A stretch of DNA of 32,635 bases from the NCBI GenBank assembly GCA_012838265.1, contig DUPP01000179.1:1-32635 (forward strand), read 5' to 3'. Under the pieces are notes generated by a model that made no database searches, had not been told where the DNA came from, and worked only from the letters and a program-made list of their open reading frames with translations. Below are positions 7,088 to 15,060 of this stretch, piece after piece (position 1 is the first letter of the stretch; every line of letters begins with the position of its first letter). Position numbers and translations under genes: made by a program. The DNA comes from Clostridiales bacterium (GTDB lineage Bacteria; Bacillota; Clostridia; Peptostreptococcales; Anaerovoracaceae).

Positions 7088-7116
7088 AAAAAATCCGGGT
7101 ATCTATGATCCCGGAT
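7088..7116 (-). terminator. intrinsic terminator of the DtxR-family regulator gene
   Basis: On the minus strand ATCCGGG (7116-7110) and CCCGGAT (7099-7093) form a 7-bp GC-rich stem with a 10-base loop, followed at once by a run of T. It lies about 50 bases past the stop codon at 7169. Confidence 0.8.
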
Positions 7117-7168
7117 AATTAGTTATGAGTATGATAAAACTTCTTTGTTCACAATTTTTTTGCAATTA

Positions 7169-7543
7169 TTATTCACAATTTTTTTCTACCCATTTCTTTA
7201 TTTGCTGAAATGACTCTTGGCTTATTACATGCTCGATTCTGCACGCATCAGCAACCGCAACTTTTTCATCTATTTGCAAGGCATTTACCAAATACTTAGT
7301 AATCAGCCTATGGCGTTCGTAAATCTGAGTCGCTCTCTCATATCCTGCTTCTGTCAGATGAATTTCACCACTTTCTTCCATAGTGATATATCCTGCCTTT
7401 TTTAAGATACCCATTGCTCTACTAATGCTCGCTTTCGTGTAATCCAGCTCATTGGCTATATCGATAGAGCGAACGGAGCCGTTCTTATTTTGCAAAATGA
7501 GTATTGTCTCTAAATAGTTTTCACCTGATTCCTTAATTTTCAT
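7169..7543 (-). CDS. DtxR-family metal-dependent repressor, probable iron regulator of feo
   Basis: Short DtxR/MntR-family protein of 124 residues: winged helix (about 1-62, with ANELDYTKASISRAMGIL) and metal-binding dimerisation domain, without the C-terminal SH3-like domain of DtxR. Residues aligning with DtxR metal ligands are H78 (ERHRL), C101, E104 and H105 in DACRIEHVIS. The cysteine matches iron-sensing DtxR/IdeR (C102) rather than manganese-sensing MntR (Glu). The position occupied by Met10 in DtxR or Asp8 in MntR appears to be N9. It is divergent from feoAB, and the shared 435-base region holds paired palindromes resembling the TTAG/CTAA core of DtxR boxes, so repression of feoAB by Fe(II) is the likely job. 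Confidence 0.85.
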   Translation of the reverse strand: MKIKESGENYLETILILQNKNGSVRSIDIANELDYTKASISRAMGILKKAGYITMEESGEIHLTEAGYERATQIYERHRLITKYLVNALQIDEKVAVADACRIEHVISQESFQQIKKWVEKNCE

Positions 7544-7576
7544 AGTATCCCCCGTAACAAAATATACCTTGATTAG

Positions 7577-7608
7577 TATATTATCATAAAATTATACTAT
7601 CATAAAAT
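7577..7608. repeat. 16-base tandem repeat upstream of the DtxR-family gene
   Basis: Two adjacent copies, 7577-7592 (TATATTATCATAAAAT) and 7593-7608 (TATACTATCATAAAAT), differ at one base. They lie 34-65 bases upstream of the regulator's ATG, overlapping where its promoter should be (TATAAT on the minus strand near 7591-7596). Tandem sites on one face of the helix suggest autoregulation. Confidence 0.55.
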
Positions 7609-7716
7609 ATTATGCAATTCAATGTGAGCGGAAGTTCGCTTTTCTTTGTTCTAAAAATCATTCTTTGCCATGAAATCCATTTACCTTGAAAATTTAAAAA
7701 CAATTATGGAAATATA

Positions 7717-7746
7717 TTGACAAAATATCATTAATAATAGTACACT
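7717..7746 (+). promoter_or_regulatory. sigma-70 type promoter for the feo operon
   Basis: TTGACA at 7717-7722 and TACACT at 7741-7746 with an 18-base spacer. The start, near 7753, falls at the edge of the first GTTAGC palindrome. A weaker second promoter, TTGTCA near 7844 and TATATT at 7868-7873, may exist further down. Confidence 0.55.
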
Positions 7747-7752
7747 ATATAT

Positions 7753-7772
7753 GAGTTAGCGGCGGCTAACTC
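7753..7772. promoter_or_regulatory. operator-like palindrome 1 of the feo control region
   Basis: GAGTTAGC-GGCG-GCTAACTC: perfect 8-base arms and a 4-base centre, placed at the predicted transcription start. The GTTAG...CTAAC core resembles DtxR/IdeR boxes. A second copy of the same core lies at 7908-7925. Confidence 0.65.
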
Positions 7773-7871
7773 GGGGTATATTTAATATAACAATAGCTAA
7801 TAGCTTGAAAAATTAAATAATATTGTCAAATCATCAAAATAAATTGTCATAATAAATTTAACCGATTTATA

Positions 7872-7894
7872 TTACAGAACTCAGAGTTCTGTAA
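7872..7894. repeat. 10-3-10 inverted repeat in the feo leader
   Basis: TTACAGAACT-CAG-AGTTCTGTAA is a perfect inverted repeat followed by AATTTTC. It could be a weak attenuator hairpin or a site for a second regulator. It overlaps the possible second promoter's start site. Confidence 0.6.
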
Positions 7895-7907
7895 ATTTTC
7901 GAAAAGA

Positions 7908-7925
7908 AGTTAGCTTATGCTAACT
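7908..7925. promoter_or_regulatory. operator-like palindrome 2 of the feo control region
   Basis: AGTTAGC-TTAT-GCTAACT: the GTTAGC and GCTAAC half-sites match those of palindrome 1 with the same 4-base spacing but a different centre. Conservation of the arms and not the centre is what a protein dimer site shows. It lies 53 bases before feoA. Confidence 0.65.
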
Positions 7926-7978
7926 CTAACGTTAAAAAAGAATATTATTTTTCAGAGTAATAACTGAGGGTATACAAA

Positions 7979-8278
7979 ATGATGACTTTAAAGGATTGTA
8001 GAAGAGGAAATGTATATATAGTTGAAAAATCTATGCTCAAACAACCAGGGAAGCGAAGATTGGAATCATTGGGACTTACAGAAGGAACTTTAATCAGTAA
8101 ACTTAACGAAGCGATAGATGGTTCTATCATTTTTCTTGTAAGAGGTTCTAGGCTTGCTATTGGTAAAGATTTAGCCGACGATATCATTGTTCGTGATATG
8201 ACGGAAAGTGATATAAGAGGAAAGAAAAACGGCTGGGGCAAGCGTAGGAGGAATCGTCATGGCAAAGGCGGAATATAA
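7979..8278 (+). CDS. feoA: ferrous iron transport protein FeoA
   Basis: Small cytosolic SH3-like protein of 99 residues that assists FeoB in Fe(II) uptake. The fold is visible in TLKDCRRGNVYIVEKSML, RRLESLGLTEGTLISKL and IIFLVRGSRLAIGKDLADDIIV, the typical FeoA pattern. The C-terminal tail is unusually basic (GKKNGWGKRRRNRHGKGG), longer than the roughly 75-80 residues of most FeoA proteins. The start is one of two consecutive ATGs (7979 or 7982) with a modest GAGGG about 8 bases upstream. Its end overlaps feoB by 20 bases, and the feoB ribosome binding site lies inside it. Confidence 0.9.
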   Translation: MMTLKDCRRGNVYIVEKSMLKQPGKRRLESLGLTEGTLISKLNEAIDGSIIFLVRGSRLAIGKDLADDIIVRDMTESDIRGKKNGWGKRRRNRHGKGGI

Positions 8279-10331
8279 CAAAACTCACAACGGTTCAGAT
8301 AATAATTCTCCTCAAACTGAGGAACTACAAGTAGGCTTTATTGGTAATCCAAATAGTGGCAAAACCACTCTTTTTAATGCTTATACTGGGGCAAAGCTAA
8401 AAGTCGCTAACTGGCCTGGTGTAACTGTTGAGAAAAAAGAGGGAGTTTTTAAGTCACATAACCATTCATATAAATTAGTGGATTTACCCGGAATCTATAG
8501 CTTGACCTCTTACTCTATAGAAGAAAAAGTAAGTCGACAATATATTTTAAGTGATGACGTAGACGTAATTATTGATGTTGTTGATGCGTCTAATCTTGAA
8601 AGAAATCTTTACCTGACACTTCAACTGATTGAAATTGGCAAACCTGTTGTTTTAGCACTTAACATGATGGATATAGTCGAAGAAAGAGGAATGGAGATTG
8701 ACTTACATCGCATGCCTGAAATGCTAGGAATTCCGGTTATTCCGGTATCTGCCAGAAAGAAAACTGGACTAGATATTCTGATGCATGCTGTATCACATCA
8801 TACAGAAATCGAACCTGAAAATGACCCTATAGTGGTTTATAGCGATTTAATTGAAGATAAAATAACTAAGATAACAGAAAGACTACGGGAACATAATCCT
8901 GATATATACAATCCACGTTTTTATGCAATAAAACTATTGGAAAAGGATCCTGAAATAATGGACACTTGTCCTGTTGATGTTTCTGATATTTTAGATAAAA
9001 GTTACGAAACTGAGATTATAAAGCAAAAGTACGATTTTATCGAAGAAGTAATCGAAGAGGTTCTTATAAACAGACAAGAAAGAGCAAGGCGTACAGATAA
9101 AATTGACAGGGTTCTGACACATAGAATATGGGGAATGCCCATATTTTTTGGAATTATGGGGCTTGTGTTTTTACTGACATTTGCCCTTGGTGACGGAATA
9201 AAGGGAATATTTGAAGGCTGGCTTGAAAGCTTAAGTATATGGGTAGATAGTAGTCTTTCAGCAATTAATGCAGGACCCATCTTGATATCTTTAATTGTAG
9301 ATGGAATTATTGCTGGAGTCGGTACTGTTTTAACATTCTTACCTAATATTGCTATTCTATTCTTAGCATTAGCATTTTTAGAAGATAGCGGCTATATGGC
9401 AAGGGTAACTTATGTCATGAATGGAATCATGAATAAAATTGGTCTGTCGGGAAGAGCATTTATCCCAATGCTTCTTGGATTTGGTTGTACTGTTCCTGCA
9501 ATTATGGCAACACGTACCTTAGAAAATGAAAGAGATAGACGAAAAACAATACTTATTACACCATTTATGTCATGCAGTGCAAAGATACCGATTTACGTTT
9601 TGCTATCCGGTATGTTTTTTGGCAAGTTAGCCTCCTTAGCAGCTTTATCAATGTATATTATTGGATTAGTAGCAGGGCTTTTAACTTCATATGCAGCTAC
9701 AAAGGTAGAAAATAAAATAGACCAATTAAAAGCACCAGGCGAAAAGCCAGAAGTAAATCAGTTATTAATTGAACTTCCTGAATATAAGAACCCTAATTTA
9801 TATAGCATCTTAATATATGTATGGGAAAACGTAAAAGAATATTTAGCCAAAGCAGGAACAACGATTTTCGTAGCTTCTATAATACTATGGTTTATCTTGA
9901 GGTTCAGCACAACAGGATATGTAGAAGATATGTCCCAAGGTTTTGGGGCTGCCATTGGACGTTTCTTAGTTCCAATACTTGAGCCGGCAGGGCTTGGATT
10001 CTGGCAGATAAGTCTTTCATTAATTGCCGGTTTAGCAGCAAAAGAAGTAGTTGTATCAAGTATGGGTATCCTGTTTGGAATCATTAACATCGATGAAGCA
10101 GGGATTAGCACAATTTATCAATCATTAGAGGCTATAGGATTTGGTCCATTAAATGCATACGCAATGATGATTTTTGTACTATTTTATACACCCTGTATTG
10201 CTACACTTGGAGTAATCGCAAAAGAACTTAAATCAGCAAAATGGACAACATTCGTAATAACATTCCAACTTGCATTTGCATGGTTGGCATCCGTTATAGT
10301 TTATCAAATATTTAAGTTAATATTATATTAA
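8259..10331 (+). CDS. feoB: ferrous iron transporter FeoB
   Basis: Inner-membrane Fe(II) transporter with an N-terminal G domain, 690 residues. GTP-binding motifs: G1 GNPNSGKT at 29-36, G3 DLPG at 75-78, G4 NMMD at 135-138 and G5 around VSARKKTG. The membrane part carries the two Gate regions, including LEDSGYMARV, LLGFGCTVPAIMATRTLENERDR and the AAKEVVVSSMGILFG segment, with about eight helices. About 28 hydrophilic residues precede G1, more than in most FeoB proteins. ATG 8259 has a strong AGGAGG 7 bases upstream. It forms an operon with feoA and the small Cys-rich gene, probably controlled by the divergent DtxR-family repressor. Confidence 0.96.
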   Translation: MAKAEYNKTHNGSDNNSPQTEELQVGFIGNPNSGKTTLFNAYTGAKLKVANWPGVTVEKKEGVFKSHNHSYKLVDLPGIYSLTSYSIEEKVSRQYILSDDVDVIIDVVDASNLERNLYLTLQLIEIGKPVVLALNMMDIVEERGMEIDLHRMPEMLGIPVIPVSARKKTGLDILMHAVSHHTEIEPENDPIVVYSDLIEDKITKITERLREHNPDIYNPRFYAIKLLEKDPEIMDTCPVDVSDILDKSYETEIIKQKYDFIEEVIEEVLINRQERARRTDKIDRVLTHRIWGMPIFFGIMGLVFLLTFALGDGIKGIFEGWLESLSIWVDSSLSAINAGPILISLIVDGIIAGVGTVLTFLPNIAILFLALAFLEDSGYMARVTYVMNGIMNKIGLSGRAFIPMLLGFGCTVPAIMATRTLENERDRRKTILITPFMSCSAKIPIYVLLSGMFFGKLASLAALSMYIIGLVAGLLTSYAATKVENKIDQLKAPGEKPEVNQLLIELPEYKNPNLYSILIYVWENVKEYLAKAGTTIFVASIILWFILRFSTTGYVEDMSQGFGAAIGRFLVPILEPAGLGFWQISLSLIAGLAAKEVVVSSMGILFGIINIDEAGISTIYQSLEAIGFGPLNAYAMMIFVLFYTPCIATLGVIAKELKSAKWTTFVITFQLAFAWLASVIVYQIFKLILY

Positions 10332-10378
10332 TACAATTTTTGTAAAAAAGCCTCTTTTATGAGGAAAGGAGAGCATAA

Positions 10379-10570
10379 ATGATCGATTTCATAATAGGTA
10401 CACTAATTCTTATCGCTGTAATCTTAGCTGTTAGAAGCATTAAAAATAAAAAGAGTGCAGGCTGCTGCAGCGGGTGCGCTGGCTGCCCCTCTTCACGAGA
10501 TAAATGCAATGTATCTGAAGTCTTTGAAGCAGAAACCAGAAAAAATCTGAAGAACAAGGATCAAGGATAA
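10379..10570 (+). CDS. FeoB-associated Cys-rich membrane protein
   Basis: Small protein of 63 residues: one N-terminal transmembrane helix (about 3-20, IDFIIGTLILIAVILAV), a basic stretch RSIKNKKS, then a cysteine cluster CCSGCAGCPSSRDKC. This is the architecture of the FeoB-associated Cys-rich membrane protein family found after feoB in Firmicutes. The cysteines may bind iron or pass it on from FeoB, but the family's role is not established. It has a good ribosome binding site (GAAAGGAG) and starts 47 bases after feoB. Confidence 0.85.
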   Translation: MIDFIIGTLILIAVILAVRSIKNKKSAGCCSGCAGCPSSRDKCNVSEVFEAETRKNLKNKDQG

Positions 10571-10634
10571 CAAATAAAACAGGAATCAAACTTTACTCCG
10601 ATTCTTTTGAAGTTTTCGGCGCTTTGATCTCTAT

Positions 10635-10680
10635 GGCTGTTCTGAACAATTTCTTCATTCCTACATGTGAACAGCCTCCT
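10635..10680 (+). terminator. possible terminator of the feo operon
   Basis: GGCTGTTC (10635-10642) pairs perfectly with GAACAGCC (10669-10676) around a 26-base loop, followed by TCCTTTTAT. It lies between convergent genes. The loop is long and the T-run short, so this is tentative. Confidence 0.4.
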
Positions 10681-10720
10681 TTTATGTATCCACTAACCTA
10701 CAAACCGTTTTGCATTCCAT

Positions 10721-11806
10721 TCACTCTATGATTTTTACCCTGACTCCTTCAGCGATATCATCACCGGGCGAAAGTATAACTGCTTCTCCTTCTGAGACCC
10801 CTGATATTACTTCTAAGTAATCCTCTCCCTCAAGACCTGTTTCGATTTCACGCAGAACCGCTTTGTCTTCCTCAATTACATAAACACAATTTTTCTTTTC
10901 CTTTTCAAAAACTGCTAAATCTGGAATACGCAAAACACTATCTTTTTTCTCCACGATTATATCTACATCCACATTGCTGCCAAGACGAATTTTCTCCGTG
11001 GTTCCAAATGAAATTTCAACAGTTACTCTTTTCTGGTTTACTCCTAGATCAGACATTTTATTTTCAGCCTTAGGATGAATCTTTTTTACGGTACCCTTTT
11101 CATCAGAAAAACCTGTATTTTTATTGTAAATTCTAACTTGATCACCCTCACGGATCAAATCTGCATCTTCTGCAATAAAATCCGCTTTTACATAGATTTC
11201 ATTTAGATCTGAAATTTCAAGGATAGGTGTGCCCACAATAACAGATTCGCCTTCTTTGACATATACTCCGGTAATAACCCCATCAACAGGTGCACTTATC
11301 CCCGAAGCTCCTGAAGATACAATATAGCTGTCAATGGAGTACTGCATGGAAGATATTTGTGCATCCAGCTGTTTTACTGCTGTGTTGGAGGCATTATATT
11401 CTGAGTAACTCAAAGCACCCTGCTCGTAAAGTATTTTATTTTTATCTGCCAGCTCTTTTGCCTGTTTGTATTGTTCCCTTAACCCGGATAACTCTGCCTG
11501 TAAGCTTTTTATATCCAACTTGGCACTGGTTCCATCACTGCTTATTAATAAATCCCCTGATTTTACACTTTGCCCTTCTTCAACCAGCAAGTTATTGATT
11601 TCACCTGAATTTTTTGCAGTTACTATGATAGACCGTGCCGACTCTACAGTTCCACTCTCTTTCAGTATCTTTTTTACTTCCCCCCGATCCACTGTTGCAG
11701 CTTTAACATATACTTCTGTTTTCATAAAAACAGCAGCTGATGCGGCGGCAAGCAGCACCACGGCAATTATTAATAACCACTTTTTATTTGTTTTTAATTG
11801 CTTCAT
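10721..11806 (-). CDS. HlyD/MacA-like membrane fusion protein of an ABC exporter
   Basis: Periplasmic-adaptor-type protein of about 361 residues anchored by one N-terminal membrane helix (about 11-28). Its order is lipoyl half-site (VKKILKESGTVESARSIIVTAKNSGEI), a coiled-coil hairpin (LQAELSGLREQYKQAKELADKNKILYEQG), the second lipoyl half (ISAPVDGVITGVYVKEGESVIVGTPILEI), then beta-barrel domains, as in RND/MacA family proteins. ATG 11806 is chosen because GAAAGGGAAAGG lies just upstream; the ATG at 11827 has no such site. It is third in an ATPase-permease-adaptor operon, 118 bases after the permease. The exported substrate (antibiotic, peptide or lipid) cannot be deduced. Confidence 0.85.
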   Translation of the reverse strand: MKQLKTNKKWLLIIAVVLLAAASAAVFMKTEVYVKAATVDRGEVKKILKESGTVESARSIIVTAKNSGEINNLLVEEGQSVKSGDLLISSDGTSAKLDIKSLQAELSGLREQYKQAKELADKNKILYEQGALSYSEYNASNTAVKQLDAQISSMQYSIDSYIVSSGASGISAPVDGVITGVYVKEGESVIVGTPILEISDLNEIYVKADFIAEDADLIREGDQVRIYNKNTGFSDEKGTVKKIHPKAENKMSDLGVNQKRVTVEISFGTTEKIRLGSNVDVDIIVEKKDSVLRIPDLAVFEKEKKNCVYVIEEDKAVLREIETGLEGEDYLEVISGVSEGEAVILSPGDDIAEGVRVKIIE

Positions 11807-11924
11807 AATCCTTTCCCTTTCTGGCATATTAAAGTTAGAATTATCTAAGTGCCTATAAAAAATTCACGACATGCAGCTTTTATTGTGTATTATGCTTCTA
11901 TTGATTCTATTATTTATTAAGATA

Positions 11925-14306
11925 TTAAGATTCTCTATTTTTCAACGCCTGCAGGAAATCAAGCTTCTGTATTTTTCTGTAGGTTGCCAACTGAGCAAGA
12001 AAAACGCATACTACAGTATAAATCCCCGCATATACAAGTGCTGTTAGAGTCGGTGTCATATCCACAGTATAAATATCAGTACTGAACGCAGCAGCGCTAT
12101 ATTCAGACATCAGAAATCCTAATGGAATTCCAAAACCAATACCTAAAATTACGAGAATATTATTTTCTCTCACGATCATCATAAATATTTCCCATTTACT
12201 AAACCCCAGTACACGCAATGACGAAAACTCCATTTCTCGTTCACTAAGGCTAACTATAGTGGCATTATATACTATACTAAATCCTAGAATTCCTGAAAAG
12301 AGAACCATGATGCCTATGGATATGTTTACCATCGTCATATATTGTTCATAAGCACTTCTCATATCTGCAATAGACATGACCGGGCCGATATTAGCAGCTT
12401 TAATTAACTTTTCGTTTATATTAGGGTCGCTGGAATCGATATATACTCCATTGATAACGTTCTTTTCAAGCAGCAGCTTCCCCATTGTATCAATATCCAT
12501 ATAAGCATTCATACCTAAGGATTGTCTAATTACGCCTTTGACCTGGACGATAATATCTTCTCTATTGGGAATATAGTTATTTACTTGTATCAAATCACCC
12601 TTTTCTATATCCAATGCCTTGGCCAGATTCTCAGTGACAAGCACTCCCTGCCTTGGTAGGTTTATTTCATTTCCCTTATTGTCAATAAAGGTATAAAACC
12701 TTGTGTCTCTGGAGAGCCCTATTATATTTACTGCTTTCTTTTTGTTGCCGTTTGTCAGCTCGAAGGGATATTCCAATTTTCCCTCAATGTAGTTCGCATC
12801 GATCAGATGCTCCATATCTCTTACTGTATTATAATGAACAGGACTTGTAAAACCTATATTGTAATCCATCTTTTGGAATTCCTTGAAATGCTCATTCATC
12901 ATCTGGTCCATGATACTAGGCATGCTGGTGCTGAACAGCATCATCGCATATGTCAAAGAAATCCCAGCCATTACAAACAATGTCCGTTTCTTAATCCTGA
13001 ATATGTTTTTATTGATCATTTTACTGCTAAAGGACAATCGTTTCCAGAAAAAAGGGATTTTCTCCAGCAGTATTCTTTTTCCCGATTTTGGTGCTTCCGA
13101 CCGCATTGCATCGGCAGGAGTAATCTTAAGTGCACCTCTTGCTCCAATAAGTCCAGAAAGAATACAAAAAGCAGCTGATAGAATGATCGCTATGATAAGA
13201 TATGAATAATAAAACTCAACCCGAAGCATAGGAATATGAAAATACTCAAGAAAAAGTCTCGTAATAGCACCAGCAAGCAGCATTCCAAGAACCGCTCCTA
13301 CAGCTCCTCCTATAACACCTGCACTCAAGGAGTATTTTACATAGTGAAATAAAACCTGCCCGTTCCTATATCCAATTGACTTTAGAACTCCAATTTTAAT
13401 TCTATCCTTTTTAACCATCCTGGAAAGCATCATCATAAGTATCAAAGCTGCCACAACGAGAAATAGGATTGGGATCGTACTCGCCATATTATTTAATTGG
13501 ACTAATTCCTGATTGATTATAGCATTGCTCAATTGATCCTCTCGCTTTATGGTCTGCTTTACGCCATAAAGATCCAATGCATTCTCTACATCATCAATTA
13601 ATAATTCTTCATCCGCATAGACATCATAACGTATCAGCAGTTCATTATAGCTTCCGATCAATCCAGAGGCCTGCTGCCCGAACTCCTCTGTCACATAGCA
13701 AATACCGAAGTTTTTCTCTGCCGGTAAAATAGACTGGTTGTTTTCCATTATATAAATAAATTCCGGATTGGCAACAATACCCACGACCTCTAAAGCGTAC
13801 TGTTTTCCTCGAATTTGAACATTAATCTCATCACCTGTACCGATTCCCCTGGCTTTAGCAAACTGTTCAATAAGTAAGGCTTCTCTCCCAGAGTCTGAAA
13901 TCAATTTACCTTCCAATAATGTAGAACGGTTAATCTCATTCTCATCACCAGTAGTTGTAATTAAACGCAGGTTTACCCTCTCGTTTTGATTATCTGTAAT
14001 CATAGGTACCTCAAGAGTAATTCTGCCCATAGCTTGATCAACACCATTAATATCCTCAAGCTGTTTTACCTTTTGGTATGGAATTGCAACAGTTTGAATA
14101 AAAAGATCTGCAAAGTTGTTTTGTTTGTAATAGGCATCAACAGTATTATTCATATTTACAGAAGCCATGTTTAAAGACGTAAATATCGCAACCCCCATGG
14201 TGATAATGGTTAATACGGCAATAAACTGCCCCTTCGAATGATTTATCATTCGTATAAGCATAAGGTCAATCTTTGGGAGCCTATGTTTTCTTCTATGACT
14301 TACCAT
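11925..14306 (-). CDS. ABC transporter permease with two FtsX domains
   Basis: Large membrane permease of 793 residues. One helix lies near 28-47, followed by a long extracytoplasmic domain, three helices around 280-390, another near 435-455, a second extracytoplasmic domain and three helices around 665-780. This is the duplicated FtsX layout of Gram-positive MacB/LolC-like exporters, not the single-domain four-helix MacB. FtsX signatures include RIKIGVLKSIGYRNGQVL and EREMEFSSLRVLGFSKWEIF. The gene overlaps the ATPase gene by 7 bases. Such systems move hydrophobic molecules or act mechanically, without a fixed substrate. Confidence 0.87.
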   Translation of the reverse strand: MVSHRRKHRLPKIDLMLIRMINHSKGQFIAVLTIITMGVAIFTSLNMASVNMNNTVDAYYKQNNFADLFIQTVAIPYQKVKQLEDINGVDQAMGRITLEVPMITDNQNERVNLRLITTTGDENEINRSTLLEGKLISDSGREALLIEQFAKARGIGTGDEINVQIRGKQYALEVVGIVANPEFIYIMENNQSILPAEKNFGICYVTEEFGQQASGLIGSYNELLIRYDVYADEELLIDDVENALDLYGVKQTIKREDQLSNAIINQELVQLNNMASTIPILFLVVAALILMMMLSRMVKKDRIKIGVLKSIGYRNGQVLFHYVKYSLSAGVIGGAVGAVLGMLLAGAITRLFLEYFHIPMLRVEFYYSYLIIAIILSAAFCILSGLIGARGALKITPADAMRSEAPKSGKRILLEKIPFFWKRLSFSSKMINKNIFRIKKRTLFVMAGISLTYAMMLFSTSMPSIMDQMMNEHFKEFQKMDYNIGFTSPVHYNTVRDMEHLIDANYIEGKLEYPFELTNGNKKKAVNIIGLSRDTRFYTFIDNKGNEINLPRQGVLVTENLAKALDIEKGDLIQVNNYIPNREDIIVQVKGVIRQSLGMNAYMDIDTMGKLLLEKNVINGVYIDSSDPNINEKLIKAANIGPVMSIADMRSAYEQYMTMVNISIGIMVLFSGILGFSIVYNATIVSLSEREMEFSSLRVLGFSKWEIFMMIVRENNILVILGIGFGIPLGFLMSEYSAAAFSTDIYTVDMTPTLTALVYAGIYTVVCVFLAQLATYRKIQKLDFLQALKNRES

Positions 14307-15001
14307 ACGATATCCTCAACATCTATAGGATTTTCATTGATTATATCCTCTATGATACAGCCGCTTCTCATTTTGATAATACGATCCGCCATATAAGCGA
14401 TATCCGAATTGTGAGTAATTATGATGACTGTTTTCCCCATATCCCGGTTAAGCTTACGCAGCAAGCTTAATATTGCAATTCCTGTTTCAAAATCCAGTGC
14501 TCCTGTAGGTTCATCGCAAAGAAGTATCTCAGGATTTTTAGCAACGGCTCTCGCTATCGAAACACGCTGCTGCTCGCCACCGCTTAATTGAGATGGAAAA
14601 TGATCTTTTCTTTCTCCTAGACCTACAGCCTCCAGTATTTCGTCGACGGGTAAAGGATTTTGGGATATTTCCGTCGCAAGCTCTACATTTTCTTCTGCAG
14701 TCAGGTTAGCCATAATATTATAAAACTGAAATATAAATCCAATTTTGTTCCGGCGATATTCTGTCAGCTCTTTTTCGCTATATGCGGTTATTTCTTCATC
14801 GCGTAAAAACACCTTGCCGGAAGTCGGCTGATCCATTCCGCCAATAATGTTAAGGAGGGTACTCTTTCCAGAGCCGCTTGGCCCTAGTATCACTATAAAT
14901 TTTCCCTCTTCAATTTCAAAACTAGTTTCCTGAAGCGCTTTTACTTCTATTTCCCCCATTTGATAACTTTTTGTCAAGTTCTCGGTCCTTAATATAACCA
15001 T
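14300..15001 (-). CDS. ABC transporter ATP-binding protein (MacB/LolD type)
   Basis: Cytosolic ATPase of 233 residues for the adjacent FtsX-type permease. Walker A GPSGSGKS at 40-47, signature LSGGEQQR at 139-146, Walker B with LLCDEPTGALD at 160-170 and the H-loop in IIITHNSD are intact; the DEPTGALD and MDQPTSG segments are typical of the LolD/MacB branch. The start is ATG 15001 with GGAAAGG 6 bases upstream; a reading from 15016 would contain this site. It heads the three-gene operon. No two-component system, often found beside bacitracin-type exporters, is adjacent. Confidence 0.9.
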   Translation of the reverse strand: MVILRTENLTKSYQMGEIEVKALQETSFEIEEGKFIVILGPSGSGKSTLLNIIGGMDQPTSGKVFLRDEEITAYSEKELTEYRRNKIGFIFQFYNIMANLTAEENVELATEISQNPLPVDEILEAVGLGERKDHFPSQLSGGEQQRVSIARAVAKNPEILLCDEPTGALDFETGIAILSLLRKLNRDMGKTVIIITHNSDIAYMADRIIKMRSGCIIEDIINENPIDVEDIVW

Positions 15002-15027
15002 ATTATACCTTTCCATCTTAGGCTAAA

Positions 15028-15056
15028 AAAATATCGCTTATATATTTTTGTTTCAA
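15028..15056 (-). promoter_or_regulatory. possible promoter of the ABC exporter operon
   Basis: On the minus strand TTGAAA (15056-15051) and TATTTT (15033-15028) with a 17-base spacer, immediately downstream of the hairpin at 15061-15096. Confidence 0.4.
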
Positions 15057-15060
15057 TATA

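Noticed and set aside
7773-7978. Riboswitch in the long feoA leader
   Set aside because: Apart from the palindromes the leader is AT-rich and lacks the conserved core of known metal riboswitches (NiCo/czcD or yybP-ykoY).
10581-10608. GAATC/GATTC hairpin with TTTT after the feo operon
   Set aside because: The stem is only 5 bp and AT-rich; the 8-bp stem at 10635-10676 is the better candidate.
11466-11858. 130-codon plus-strand frame opposite the membrane fusion protein
   Set aside because: It is a shadow of the minus-strand gene, with no ribosome binding site and no recognisable family.
12807-13209. Two overlapping plus-strand frames opposite the FtsX permease
   Set aside because: They are shadows in different frames of a well-supported membrane gene; hydrophobicity is a by-product of the complementary strand.
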